64,000 nt of DNA from NCBI GenBank assembly GCA_002778195.1, contig PCDI01000007.1, positions 1,532,999 through 1,596,998 of the forward strand, read 5' to 3'. The position numbers were made by a program, and so were the translations under genes. Positions 22,754 through 33,904 of this stretch are shown here, piece by piece. How positions within the stretch are numbered: position 1 is the stretch's first letter; each line of letters opens with the position of its first letter. This DNA comes from Raffaelea ambrosiae. Taxonomy: Eukaryota; Ascomycota; Sordariomycetes; Ophiostomatales; Ophiostomataceae. A model generated the notes under the pieces. It saw nothing but the letters and a program-made list of their open reading frames with translations. It had not been told where the DNA came from and searched no databases.

Positions 22754-25030
22754 CTACTTCCGCCGCCCTGCGCTGTTTCCACGGACCGGGCTGACAAAAG
22801 TGACGTGCTTCTCGCCATCCTTCTTAAGCTTCAGAGCGGTTGCTGTGCCGGTGCTGCCGCGATGGTGGCGCAGAGGACGAGGAGTGTCATGCGACTGGTC
22901 TTCATCTTCGTCAATATTGATTTCAGCAACGTCCGAAACACTTTCGAGATCGGTGTCGCTGGTGGCCGAGGAGCACCCGTCGTCCGAGTCATCGTACTCG
23001 CCGTCGTCACTGACAAGCGACGGTGCGTTGTTGCTTGAGGCCGGGTTGGGGCTCAGATCAGTGTCCAAAACATCCACATACATCCGGTCAGAGTTATGTT
23101 CCTCAGTCTTGACGAAGCTTGCGGCTGGCGAGATGGTTGGCCTCGTGAAGGACAGAGTGTTGCCGGGAGAAGCTCCCACGACGTCGCATGCCCCATCGAC
23201 GTTGGCCGGGAAGCTGGTAGTAATGGCGGTCGTCGTCGAGGAGGCCACCTGTCGTGCCGGCACACGCTGCACGGCAGTTACAGGGGCCGGAGAGGCGGCA
23301 GCCGAGGCGGAAGGCGTGTCCTCGAAATCGTCGTCTGCGCCCGCGATCCAAAGGCCCTCGTCCAGGTTGATCTTTTTCTGTGCGTCTTGTACATGGTCCT
23401 CTAAGCTGCCAGTGAAGTTGCGCTGCTCCAAAAATTGAGAAAGGAATGGTGCCTTCTTCGTGCCCACAAATGACGTTGCTGTTGCACCTGGTGCTGGCGA
23501 GGTAGACTCCCTCTTCACGACAGGACTCGCACGTTCGACTTTAGCAGGGACAGGTGCAGCAGCGGGTGTAGTGATAACCTGAGAGCTCTGTTTGTACGCG
23601 GACTCGACATGCTGCAGAAGCACATCCAACATCCCGCTGTCGGTTTGCGCCAAAGGAGATACGTGTCCAGGGAGTGCAGCTACAGGAGTGCTGGAGCTGG
23701 AAGGGAAGGCCCCTGCGACAAGCGTAGCATTGGCGACCGTCAGCGCCTGCGCGGAGCGAAGGGCGGCAGCAGCAGATGTGCCCGGCGTCACCGAAGTCAC
23801 AGCTGGTGGTTTGCCGGCAGGTGCAGCAGCTACAGGAGCAGAAGCAGGAGCTGCAGGCTTGATGTCGCCTGCCGGGGCTTTGTTCTGGTTGGCAGCATCG
23901 ACTTCGATGGGATGACCGCAGTGCACGGCAGCCTCCTCGTGACTCTTGAAGTCGCGCTTGTGGGCAATGCGGCAGTGGTTGATGAAGCCCTGCGTGCTGG
24001 AGAAGTTCTCGCGATGGCAGTCAATGCAGACCAGCTTCACGACCTTGCCGTCGGAACGCTTCAGCACGCAGGGGCCAGCCTTGTCCTTGGGCTGCGGATA
24101 TCCATTAGACAGCGCATGCAGCTTCTGGCCGGCAATACCGCGTGTCGGGCGGCCCTTGCCTGAGTCAGGCATGCTGTTTCTCGTCGCCCGGCTTTCGGCT
24201 GTCGCGGCACTCTTCGACCGGGCTTGCGGTGCAAACCCGGGCCAGTTTGGCAGCGGCCCATCAAAGACGGCATCGGGGATGAGCCACTTGGCATAGTGCC
24301 GTGCATACGGACCGTCGACAACACCAAACGGAGGCGCCCACTTCGGCACCGTGGCACCAGGCCGTGGGCGTACAGCAGTGCCGCGACCGCTGGCAATGTC
24401 GAGCATTTGTTCAGGCGTAGGGCAAGCAGTCGGATAGGGAATCAGGTGGCATCGGCGCAGCTGCTCGAGTGCTGTCTGGCACTTGGCGAGTTCTTGCTCG
24501 ATTAGGCGCAGCTCGTTGTGCTTGAGGAGGATCTCGTAGCTGAACTGGTATTGTACGATGTCGCGAACGCGCTCGAGCTCAGTAGCGTCTGACATGGACG
24601 GCATGGACACAGACAGCGGCGGCGATGGTGGCGACTCGAGGCTGCGAGGATCGGTGTTTGCGCCAAACGCAGGCAAGCTCCACGCGCCGTAGGCATGGTG
24701 TGCGCACTTAACGCTGGCGTTGCTCGGTCCACTGCCCTCGGTTTTGATGCGCTTTGTCGGCGGGAAATCCAGCTGTTGCTGCTTCCGTTGTTCGGGGGGG
24801 TCGAGGGCAGCCGAGGGCGATGGGGGCATCACTGCTTCGGGCTCGCGCGACCGCTTTCGCGTCGCGAACGGCATCGCGCCTCCTGCCGCGACCGCTGCTG
24901 CGTGGTGACTGTCGTACGGAGCATGCGTTGCGCCAAAGTAGTCGTCTGGTGGTGTGTATTGTTGGTGTGGGGGTTCTGGTGTAGTCTTGTCGCATCCCCT
25001 TGCCGAGTCGGAGGTCCAGAAGCGAAACAT
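22754..25030 (-). CDS. AHC1-like C2H2 zinc-finger protein
   Basis: A single uninterrupted frame of 758 residues from ATG at 25030. The N-terminus is Pro/Gln-rich with a basic patch (PTKRIKTEG, near residue 90) likely to act as nuclear signal. A helical segment near 150-205 (LERVRDIVQYQFSYEILLKH... EQELAKCQTALEQLRRCHL) is followed by PYARHYAKWLIPDAVFDG and then a zinc finger near residue 335, LVCIDCHRENFSSTQGFINH, CRIAH. The remainder is disordered, acidic near the end (SDDGEYDDSDDG). The helix-finger layout resembles the fungal AHC1-type family; yeast Ahc1 is a subunit of the ADA histone acetyltransferase complex. A role in chromatin acetylation is therefore inferred from family resemblance, not shown. 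Start chosen as the first ATG of the open frame. Confidence 0.72.
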   Translation of the reverse strand: MFRFWTSDSARGCDKTTPEPPHQQYTPPDDYFGATHAPYDSHHAAAVAAGGAMPFATRKRSREPEAVMPPSPSAALDPPEQRKQQQLDFPPTKRIKTEGSGPSNASVKCAHHAYGAWSLPAFGANTDPRSLESPPSPPLSVSMPSMSDATELERVRDIVQYQFSYEILLKHNELRLIEQELAKCQTALEQLRRCHLIPYPTACPTPEQMLDIASGRGTAVRPRPGATVPKWAPPFGVVDGPYARHYAKWLIPDAVFDGPLPNWPGFAPQARSKSAATAESRATRNSMPDSGKGRPTRGIAGQKLHALSNGYPQPKDKAGPCVLKRSDGKVVKLVCIDCHRENFSSTQGFINHCRIAHKRDFKSHEEAAVHCGHPIEVDAANQNKAPAGDIKPAAPASAPVAAAPAGKPPAVTSVTPGTSAAAALRSAQALTVANATLVAGAFPSSSSTPVAALPGHVSPLAQTDSGMLDVLLQHVESAYKQSSQVITTPAAAPVPAKVERASPVVKRESTSPAPGATATSFVGTKKAPFLSQFLEQRNFTGSLEDHVQDAQKKINLDEGLWIAGADDDFEDTPSASAAASPAPVTAVQRVPARQVASSTTTAITTSFPANVDGACDVVGASPGNTLSFTRPTISPAASFVKTEEHNSDRMYVDVLDTDLSPNPASSNNAPSLVSDDGEYDDSDDGCSSATSDTDLESVSDVAEINIDEDEDQSHDTPRPLRHHRGSTGTATALKLKKDGEKHVTFVSPVRGNSAGRRK

Positions 25031-28000
25031 AGCACAAAATCACCAAACCGGGGGCAAAGAACCCAGGAAGCGATGAGTCGGAGGAGGTAAGTCGACCCGA
25101 AAGACCCGTGTGTGAGAGAGCACTGCTGGCGAAAAAGGGTCGCACGGACAGGGCAAGAAAAGAAGATTAAAAAAAGGGTGAGAATACACAAAGAAGAGAA
25201 GAGGAAGAGAAGTCGCAGAGCGAGGCGCAAAATGGGCAAAACGGTCAAGACGGGTCAAAAAGCGGCCCAGGGCGCAAGATGGGCACGAAAGGTGTGAGTT
25301 TGCGAGTGGGTTGTGTGGGTGTGTTGTCCGTGTGTGGCTTGTCGCAGTGTCGGAAAAGGCAGCCACGCGTGGTGAGAGGCAACGCGGGTCCACGGGAGAT
25401 GCGAAAAAGGGAGCGAGCCAGGCAGGGGGGCGAGCGAAATTAAGTGGGTCCGTGTGAGACACAAGCGTAGTGGCGATTGGCTGACGGCAGACTGGCGTGC
25501 GCTGATGGTCGCAGGCGAGAGGCAGCAGGCTGACGTAACCGAAAAGTACAAAGTACTTCGTATTTGTTTGATTGTAGCCTGTCTTAAAAGTGGGTCCCGT
25601 TGCTCGGAGTTGGTTGAAGCTGCTTTTGGGGCTGGCCGCTAGTGTGGGCGAAAAGGAGGAAGCCTGCAGGCCCGGCTTTAAGCACACGAGTAAGGGTGGA
25701 AGGTGTAGCGGACGGGGTGTGGGTGATGTGGCCGCACCGTCAGATTGCGAGAGGGCGACACTGGGGGGATTCTGCGCGAGAAAAAAGGCAGCAGAAAAGG
25801 GGCAGCGAAAGGGCGAAAAAGGGCGAAAAAGGGCGAAAACAGCGACAAAAGAAGACCGGAAAATGAGAAGAAATAAAAAGAAGCGCAAGCAGACAAAGAC
25901 GATCAGAAATCGACGTAGACAGATAAGAGAAAGAAAAGAAGAGTGAAATGAGCGCGAGCACTAGCAAAAGCCTCGGCGCAACAGAAGAAAGCGACTCGCA
26001 CACAGGACGAGTCAAAAACAGGGTGCGAAAGGGGTTTTTTCTGAAGCTGGTGATGACGATTCTGCGACGTTTGAAGAGGGAGAAAAGAGAAGAAGAAGCC
26101 GGCAGAAGAGAGAGAAAGGGGGTCGTTTGTTGTGGTCTGAGGTGGATGCGGCCGGAGAGCGACTGGGCAAGAGAGCGTGGCTAGGAAATTCAGCGGGCAA
26201 GAGCGACTGGGACGGGGGCGACTGGGAAGGAGCGAACGGGAGACGAGACGGGGCTCGCCTCAATCTCAGGCAAGAATATGGGCGACGAGATGGAAAATGG
26301 GGGACACTGGGGGCGAGACAGGGCGCAGGCCAGCAGAAACAGGGAAGGCAACGACGCAAGAAAGGAAAGAACGACCTGCTAAAAGGGGGGTGTGGAGTGT
26401 GTGAGCACGACAGGCAGTGGCCAGAAAATGGGCCAAATGGAGGGCGCAATGGAAACGAAATGGGTGATGCAAGGGAGGGCACCAGAGGGGGTGGGTCTAA
26501 CAAATTTGGGCAGCCACGACGAGACATGACAGCACTTTGAGTGCACTCTGGGGGCAACCTTGCCAGTCTTGAATGGGCAACGGGGCTTTCCAAACATGCG
26601 CTAGCTAACGGGGGGGGAGCTTGGGTGGGGTGCTCTTGCCCTATTCAGTGCGATACGAGTGAGCACATATGGGCGACGGATGGGGCAGGAATGCGCCATG
26701 GGCGACGTCGTACCGCAGGCTCCGAGCGACGAGGAAGGAGCGAAGGATGCATGCTGGACCGAATAAAGTGTTTGCAGCGATCGTGATATTGGAGGATGAT
26801 GCCATGGAGGATGCCGCAGCTCTGTGAGGGCGAGCACGGCGTATTTGCTGCTAACGTACTGCTCGTATGGTTTTCGTCTCTACGCGTTCTTGCAGTGCAG
26901 GCGATCTGCCCAAGGGATGAGCTCAGGGAGAGCGCAAGCTGCCCTTGGGCCACCGCTGACCTCGCCAAAGTGCTATTTCTCGCCAAGACGAAGTATAAAT
27001 ACCTCCCTTGTTTTGACAGGTCGAGCGCCAGGCGCTTTCGATCGCTGTGCAGGCTCACTGCAGCGATTCCACACAGGTGCGCAACAGCCCCGAGGTTGCT
27101 GAGTAGTCGTGAGCCGAATTATTGCTTGGAGCTGTCCCCAGTAGCGCGGGCCTAGTGCTGTATCTCGAAGGAGAGCCATGACGCTAAGATTCCGTGTTGG
27201 ACGACCAATATGCCAGCATCGTCCGCGCATCGTATCGTACTGCGCCTGCCAGTTGTTCATGATCTGCTTTGCGCAGGTCTTCTGTTCATATGCAGTTCGA
27301 CTAATCCTGCTGCGCGTATTGCCTTGTGTGGCTTCCTCGTCTTTGCATGGCTGCGTGTTTTTTTCCCGCCTTGCTTCTGCCGCAATCTATTCACGTTTGT
27401 TTGTTTTGTTTGTTTGCTTCCTCACATGCATGCCGTCAGCATGGCTGGGGGGGGCTGTTGGCTGGGAGTGTGTGCCAGCGTGTGGTGTGTGCCAGACCGT
27501 GTCTGTGTGAGAGGCGTGTGCGAGAAGGAACAGGGAGGAGTGGATGCACCCCTATTGCCGTGATCCCACTGGGTGGGTATTCTAGGCAGCCCGTCCATCG
27601 AGTTTCAGCCTGCGTTAGTATGCGGCATAGCTAACACGGTACTGGCGTCCTGGGTCATCTTGGGCAACGGTTGCGCATTCCCCGGTACCTCCCTATCTGC
27701 CGTCCCCTGTCTATTAACAGACGGCCAGATTCTGGTACATTGTGGTGTTTCTTTTGTGTGCCGGGTCTGTGTTTTGCACTTTCCCCGGGCGAGAGGGCCA
27801 CTCATGGAGGCTTTGACAAGGCGTCCACAAGGCAGGCGTTCGTGTGGTGGTATCGGCGAGGCAAGCAAGACGAGACGAGACGAGACAGGACAGGCAAGAC
27901 AGACTTGACAGCATAATAGACATGACAGATAAGATCACAGAGCCAATCCGAGAAGCCAATAACGCGCAGATGACGGCCAGATAGGCAATCTCCATTTGTG

Positions 28001-29228
28001 CATCGAGACAATACGAAAGCACTTACTATGTGACTACTACTCGTACGTATTCCGGCTTGCTAGACTATGCGCATCTCAGATTGCCCACTATCACCAGAAT
28101 TTGTTTGTCCGCGGTCAACACTTGCTCGCTAGTGGCGCTGTGCCAATCCTTGCCAGATTTGTTGCACGAGTATCGTACTCGCAGAAGGCTTGAGCGTCCT
28201 CTGCTGTCTGCCAGAGAAAAAAGTCCTCGTCAGATAGGCCGGTACATCATTATCCACCTCCGTTGTCTGTCCAGTCTGGTTCGTATCTGGCCAATGAGCA
28301 GTCTCTGTCCCCTCTTTAGCACCGCATCTAAAGGAGACCGATGTGCAGCCAATGCAGAGATGGCCACCAAAAATGGCCTCGTCCACCAGCGAAAGCATGT
28401 GAACGCCATCGCGACGACAGCCAAGATAAGCCCACATGTATGCGAGATACTCGGCGCACAACGTGTTTCTCGGTTTCGTTCCATTTTCTTTTCGTTCTAT
28501 ATTAATGGCACAGAACCGCAGACAGAACGTAGGAGAACCACAAAAGAGCCACCATCCGTCTTCCCCGTTGGCTGCGGTCAGCAAACAGTAGTTACTTCTC
28601 CCATAGAATTTTGTATCTCACACCCTCTCCATTTCGGTGCCAGGACTAGTTTGATCCGCGTGGTGAGGAAAAGGGTCACAATGCACGGGCCACTCATCCT
28701 GCAGGAGAACAAAGCTCTAGAACGAGGTACTGAGGCCGACACACCATTAGGACTGCCATTTCCGTTGTTCTCCCCCACAAAACGGCCCTGACCACTGGGA
28801 GACTTCCCCGGCCAATGACAGGTCGATAAAATTAAATCGATAAATAAATGATAAAATAGCGATTGGAAAAAAAAAAAAAAAGACGTAACTACACAAGAAA
28901 TTGGGAAAAAAAAAATTAGGAAAGCTTCAGCGTTCGTCCATCACAAAGCTGCTGCCCCATCTCTTTTTGAGAAGGCGCATTCTCTCATATTTCGTCTCTA
29001 AGAAAAGACTTTGCTTACGGAGAGAACACGCCAATAGCCGTTGTCGCTCGTCGCGAGACTCTCGAGAGCTCTGTGCCAGCTCCATAGAACGACCCCTCGA
29101 AACAACGTCAACTCTCGAACCCTTGCACCTGGGCATCGAGTCTATCCCCTCTTATATGACGATCCGTGTGTGCTGAGATGTGCAACCGCCTCCCTGAAGC
29201 TCCCCCACAGACCCTACTTTGAACAGCC
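25031..29228. other. 4.2-kb region between divergent genes
   Basis: The largest gene-free stretch. The left part is the purine-rich upstream region of the AHC1-like gene, with a 10-bp tandem repeat at 25811-25840. The middle (26600-28800) is of ordinary composition with many short frames but no domain I recognise. A G-free A13-15 tract sits near 28866 just before the Alba gene's leader. A long leader, a non-coding RNA or an unrecognised spliced gene are possible. Confidence 0.45.
25811..25840. repeat. 10-bp tandem repeat, three units
   Basis: Three units of GGGCGAAAAA (last unit slightly altered) in the upstream region of the AHC1-like gene. Confidence 0.9.
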
Positions 29229-30314
29229 ATGACGAACACGACTCTGCCAGCACGCCCTGGCAAGTCCTTCCCGGCGAAGAAGTCTAAGACAAACACCCCG
29301 TCCAAACCCAACCTGCAGCCATTGAGAGGTCAACGGGCTTCTTCGGAACAGGCGAATACCGTACTGGGGAAGCGCAAGGGCAACACGGATACGGAAGAGA
29401 AGGGCGGCGCTGGTCGGCAGCCACAGAAGAAGGTAGCTGCAGGCGGTGCAGTCCCGGGGCGCTCCACGCGTGTTGTGCCTGCCACGCCAGGGGCTATTGT
29501 CAATCTGTCTTCTACGCAGCAAGGCACAGCCCAGCCCGAACCCGATGGTGGGGCCCCTTTGGCGTCGAGAAAGAAGAACAAGAAGAGACAGAATGGACGG
29601 GAGTCGGCCGATGGGCAGACGAACACGGGAGAGACGCAAAAGATCGCGGACAAGGAACCACAGCAGAACCGCAAGAAGCAACGAGGACCACCGCCATCCA
29701 TGCTCCCGCGAGAGCCCCACGAGGGACTTCTGGCCGATCTCGAGCCCAAATACAACGTACTGCTCCTCTCTGTCATCTCCTCGACCAAGATGGAGAAGCG
29801 CATTGCCGCCGTGATGAACCATATCCAGGCCGGGACAGCACAATCCTCCCGTCCAGGTGTTGTTCTGTTGCATGCCCGCGCGCGCGATGCCACCAAGATG
29901 ATCTCCATTGTTGAGATCGTGAAGCGCCGCATACGCGAGGGCTTCTTCGTAGCCAAAGGGACAGAGGAGGCTCGGCCTCAAGATAAGGCATGGTTTCAAT
30001 ACAACCGGGTATACGATGTGGAAACAGAACCAAATACTCCGGAAGCAAAAGAGCAAAAGGAGCAAGAGGCATCGGGAGGGGCGCAGGCAGAAGATGAAGA
30101 AGAAGAGGAAGACGACGACTTTGAACCGGTACCACAACGTTTCCAGGAAGCGGCCGGCGTTGCCCCGAGGAAAACGGTCACCGTCACTTATATGAGCATC
30201 TTCTTGTCGCGGACGACCGTTCCGGAGCTCCAAAAGAAGCCGGACATCACCACGCAGGCCAGCACCGACCAAAACGAGATCGAGTATCAAGAATGGATCA
30301 GCCGCCAGGTCTGA
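29229..30314 (+). CDS. Alba-domain nucleic-acid-binding protein
   Basis: A single frame of 361 residues. The first 160 residues are disordered and basic (KKNKKRQNGRES, NRKKQRGPPPSM), suggesting nuclear or nucleolar location. Residues about 175-240 (PKYNVLLLSVISSTKMEKRI, AAVMNHIQ, GVVLLHARARDATKMISIVE, IVKRRIREGF) form an Alba-like fold pattern: strand, helix, strand with VLLHARA, helix. Alba proteins bind DNA or RNA; fungal members include subunits of RNase P/MRP and uncharacterised proteins of this length. An acidic run (EDEEEEEDDDFE) and a second conserved strand segment (RKTVTVTYMSIFLSR) follow. It is convergent with VTC1. The Alba assignment comes from the motif pattern; the exact pathway is not resolved. 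Confidence 0.72.
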   Translation: MTNTTLPARPGKSFPAKKSKTNTPSKPNLQPLRGQRASSEQANTVLGKRKGNTDTEEKGGAGRQPQKKVAAGGAVPGRSTRVVPATPGAIVNLSSTQQGTAQPEPDGGAPLASRKKNKKRQNGRESADGQTNTGETQKIADKEPQQNRKKQRGPPPSMLPREPHEGLLADLEPKYNVLLLSVISSTKMEKRIAAVMNHIQAGTAQSSRPGVVLLHARARDATKMISIVEIVKRRIREGFFVAKGTEEARPQDKAWFQYNRVYDVETEPNTPEAKEQKEQEASGGAQAEDEEEEEDDDFEPVPQRFQEAAGVAPRKTVTVTYMSIFLSRTTVPELQKKPDITTQASTDQNEIEYQEWISRQV

Positions 30315-30982
30315 GGAGGATGAAGCGGGCATGGAAAGCGGATAGCCTACTTTTGCATGAGCATATATGCAATGAAGTAGACACAATGATACCCCCATCT
30401 ACTTGCGAGATAATACAACATGAATCGATATTGACATCGTTTACACTTGCCGAAATACGGTGTGTGTTGCTCGTACTGTGTGTCATATAAAACATTTGTG
30501 TCTTGTATTGGGCTATCGCATATGGTATACATATTATATTTACAACAGGTCTGTTCTCGAGCAGGTGGTGCGTATTCCAAAAAGCCTAACTAGTTATATA
30601 TGTTATATCTAGCTTGGGTCTACTTGAAACGATGCAATCCAGAAACGGAAAATAAAAAAATAAAACGCGGCTTTTTCCAGACGATGCAAAGCTATTCGTT
30701 ATACAGATGATGCGCCCCATGTACTCTTGTTCCTCTCTCTACCATCTTCTCCGTCTAGCAAATCCAATCCATTCTGACAATCCCGGTCAGAGGCAGTTCC
30801 CTTCAGGAACCTTTGGGTTATTTTTTTTTCTTGTTTATTGTCTTCTTTAATTTGTACAGGTATCACGGCAGAGTACTCTTCAAGAAAGGCCCTGCCCGAG
30901 GTGGCTATGCATGTTTTCTTTTTTCCAACACCCAAGGATATCTGTGTGGTATATTTGAGAAAAAGGATGGCATCGAGGTGTG

Positions 30983-31037
<55 letters not shown>

Positions 31038-31118
31038 CGCGGTGTGCCTGCAACGGTGGCATAGCAATTGGACGTCGGCTCGGCTGTCGTTGTGTCGCTG
31101 TGTTCCCCCCCCTTTTTT
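30315..31118. other. Spacer between convergent genes
   Basis: AT-rich 3' flank of the Alba gene, then a GT/GC dinucleotide tract (30985-31041) near the VTC1 3' end. No gene seen. Confidence 0.6.
30985..31041. repeat. (GT)n(GC)n microsatellite, alternating purine-pyrimidine
   Basis: About 22 GT units run directly into about six GC units. Both parts alternate purine and pyrimidine, the composition most prone to Z-DNA. Confidence 0.95.
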
Positions 31119-31617
31119 TTACGGAGTGCCGGCCTTGGAGGTGTAGACGATGCGCAGCACAAAGTTGACCACGACGGCCAACACCAGGATGATGGCCAGG
31201 AAGGTCGGACCGAAGCGATCGTCGAAGCCGGCCTGGCCACGCCGCCTTATGGACTTGGCGCGCCAGTGGTAGGTGAACAGCGCATACAGCATGGTGACCA
31301 GGGCGACGCCGGTGAACAGAAAGGCCGAGATAAAGGCGGGACGGTCGCCAAAGTTAAGCATGCCGATGGCGAGGGCGCCGAGGATGACGGTAAAGTTCAT
31401 CCATGACAGGAATGTGCGCTCGTTGGCGAAGAAGACCTTGGGCTCGACGCGGGTCGGCAGGGCAATGCGCTTGCCTAGAGGAGGATGAGAGACAGGGTTA
31501 GTGGTGAATTCTTCAAAGGGCGGACAACGCTTGGATTGAGCTTGGAAAGCTGTCCAGGGGAGTTTTCGTCGTGCGCGACATACCAGGAGCGGTTTGGAGG
31601 AGAGGTTGGCTCGACAT
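31119..31617 (-). CDS. VTC1: Vacuolar transporter chaperone 1 (polyphosphate synthase subunit)
   Basis: Two exons, 31617-31584 and 31474-31119 (donor GTATGT, acceptor TAG), 129 residues, the length of yeast Vtc1. After a short N-terminus (MSSQPLLQTAP), the motif TRVEPKVFFANERTFLSWMN is the conserved DUF202 start, with the Arg that lines the polyphosphate channel. Three transmembrane segments follow (FTVILGALAIGML; FISAFLFTGVALVTMLYALF; FLAIILVLAVVVNFVLRIV). VTC1 is the small membrane subunit of the VTC complex, which makes polyphosphate from ATP and moves it into the vacuole. Two CACGTGGG elements lie 640-690 bp upstream, matching the phosphate regulator Pho4/NUC-1 core, so phosphate-starvation control is plausible. 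Confidence 0.95.
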
Positions 31618-32255
31618 GGTCGGAGAAAGAGGGGGTGGTCCCTGGGACTAGAGGTTATGCCGGAAAGAAAACAAAAGTTGACTCGAGAGCGGCAAATAAA
31701 GAAACAAATCGTCAAGAGCCGAATCGTCAAGAGTCGCCGGCCGTCGGGGGTGCTCAAAGTCCTGATGGAGCGTGCGAGGAAAGATGAAACGAGAAAACCG
31801 AGAGAGCTGGGGAACGCCAGGGTCTTCTGACTTTTTTTTGGTTGTTGTCGTTCCAATTAATGGGGGCCAAGACTTATGGCGCCGGATTCCCTCCTATTGT
31901 ACTATCTTCAGCTCGTCTGAGAGATAACGAGATACTAGTCGCCGGCAAGAGCTTGTCGTCTTCAGCAACAGGAGAAAGAAAATCGAGGTTAAAGAGAGCA
32001 GGAAAGGAAAAAAAAAAAGAAAAGATCCTGTGGGACAAAGATGGAGGAGTTTTATTTTTCGTCGGCTAGCAGATGCACAAGGGCGGAATTGAGCAATGAG
32101 CGATTAGCGAGCTTTGTGCCTGGCCGTGGCGGCCCATGATGGTCAGTCAGTCGTCGTCTGGTCAAAGACCAAAAAAAAATAAAAGGAAAAAAGAAAGCTA
32201 TCGTATGGAGCTTGTTGGTCCCAACATGGACCCCCTTTCAGGTTGTTTATGACGC

Positions 32256-32264
32256 GCACGTGGG
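32256..32264. promoter_or_regulatory. Candidate Pho4/NUC-1-type E-box
   Basis: GCACGTGGG, which matches the high-affinity Pho4 consensus, 639 bp upstream of the VTC1 start codon. Yeast VTC1 is a known Pho4 target; use here is inference. Confidence 0.5.
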
Positions 32265-32293
32265 CATTTGATTGGTCCACATCGCTTTGTCAT

Positions 32294-32301
32294 CACGTGG
32301 G
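32294..32301. promoter_or_regulatory. Second candidate Pho4/NUC-1-type E-box
   Basis: CACGTGGG, in the same orientation and 38 bp from the first element, 677 bp upstream of the VTC1 start codon. Confidence 0.5.
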
Positions 32302-32883
32302 CATAATGTCATAGCTGCCTGTCTCGCACACAGTCGACCAATCGGACGTCATAGAGGAGCTACGAGTGCACATGGCGGGCCCGTTCTGGATCCCCTTTTT
32401 TCCCCGTCTTGCCCCAGGGACAGCTGACCCGCAGATGTCAGTCAAAAGGTGTGCGTCAAACTGGTGTAAAAAGCAAGCGATGAGAAGCAGAAACGCAGCA
32501 GAGAAGAATGAGCGATAAAAGCAATGTATACTTAAATGTTATCATCTTGCATACGCCGGGGGGGGTGCGGAGCAGGGTCCAAGACACGCGCGTAATGGCC
32601 CGTTCCAACCACCGGAATCTACCGTTTCGTCTCCATGCATCACCTGGGCTGCCACTATGATGGATTTCTAGTCCCCCACTTGTGTATCTCCAGCCTTGTG
32701 CAGGTGACTCTGGCAGCCTTGCCAGGCGAAACGGGGGGCTAAAGGGAAAGGCATACCGTGCTCAGCCACAAACTTGGCTTGCTATGCCGTGGGCACCGGC
32801 ATCCTCCTAGGCAACACATGGGCACAGCTGGTTTAAATAATAATTTATATAAAAAAGGTCATATGACTTGGCTGAATGGCTGT

Positions 32884-32989
32884 CTCATTGGCTACCTTTG
32901 GTGATTGTCAAATTCATAGTCACGATGGTCCGGGTTCTCATTGGCTACCTTTGGTGATTGTCAAATTCATAGTCAGAATGGTCCGGGTT
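32884..32989. repeat. 53-bp tandem duplication, two copies
   Basis: Copy 1 (32884-32936) and copy 2 (32937-32989) both begin CTCATTGGCTACCTTTGG and differ only around the CACGATGG/CAGAATGG position. Recent duplication in otherwise unique DNA. Confidence 0.95.
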
Positions 32990-33904
32990 GCGAGTGGAAA
33001 TAGTCTGTTTGAATGGAGAGCTTTTGTGGTTGCCTTGTCCTCTTGCCCAGGTTGTCTATTTGTCTTGTAATTGCGCCCACAGTTCAAATAGACGGCAAAC
33101 AATCTGAGCATGGTGTTTGTAAAGCCAGGCAGGTTTTGTTTGTGGCATACGGTTGATGTTTTTGTTCAGGTTGTCGGCACACAAACAAGTTGAACACATG
33201 TACTATGATATTGAGCGTAAGTAAACCATAAAAATTTTGTACCTTTTCGGCAATCTTTGTTACAATTAGAGCTCTCGCTGCTCCTCGTAAGCCCCGAACC
33301 GGTCGAGAGCACGTTTAGGAGGCTTGAGATAATGCTATTATACTTGATTTTCTTCAGTCTCTGATCGATAGTATGTTAGCGATGTCTTAAGCAGTCAAAG
33401 AAGTAAACGGTATGCATATTCTGTACTGGATAGTTTTTTACTGAATAGTTTTCCCGTCTGAATACATGTCTTTTTCACTGAATACCTTCGTTTTTTTTTC
33501 TATTGGCTAAAGACCCCTGCCGAGCCCTAGTTGTACAGGGGTAGGGCCTATACGTGATCGTTTTGGTTCATTTCATGGGGTGACCATAGTAAAACCCCAA
33601 CCGTGGACTGTAACTTAATGTTTTCTTGCGCACACTTATTCGAGTCACCAAGGCAAGGAACCCGATTCTACATTTCAAGTCCTTGAATGACAATGTTTCG
33701 TTTTCCGCTCTTACAGCCACGGCTGCGGAAACCTCTTCATCTATCAGTAGGTTTTTTTTTTTTTTGCCATATACATATATCGAAAAAAAAAACAGCATAA
33801 GTTATCCAAAAACAAACCCCAATTTCGACCCAACCCGATATCAGGTCTACTGAATAAAGTAAGCCCGGTTTATTTGTGACTGACGATACTGATGCAACGC
33901 CTAG

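Larger units (their letters stand above)
31618..33904. other. Intergenic: VTC1 promoter and AT-rich region before helicase
   Basis: The left half is the VTC1 upstream region with CCAAT boxes (ATTGG near 32271, CCAAT near 32339) and two E-boxes listed separately. From about 32820 the base composition falls and a 53-bp tandem duplication is present. Short frames at 33600-33850 could include a first helicase exon, but none is convincing. Confidence 0.5.

Noticed and set aside
22033..22818. 261-codon minus-strand frame between the GPI-protein and AHC1-like genes
   Set aside because: Phe/Ser/Leu low-complexity translation of a purine-rich spacer that overlaps the end of the AHC1-like gene; no start or domain evidence.
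28030..28791. 253-codon plus-strand frame upstream of the Alba gene
   Set aside because: No recognisable domain, mixed composition and no supporting splice or promoter context; not enough to call a gene.
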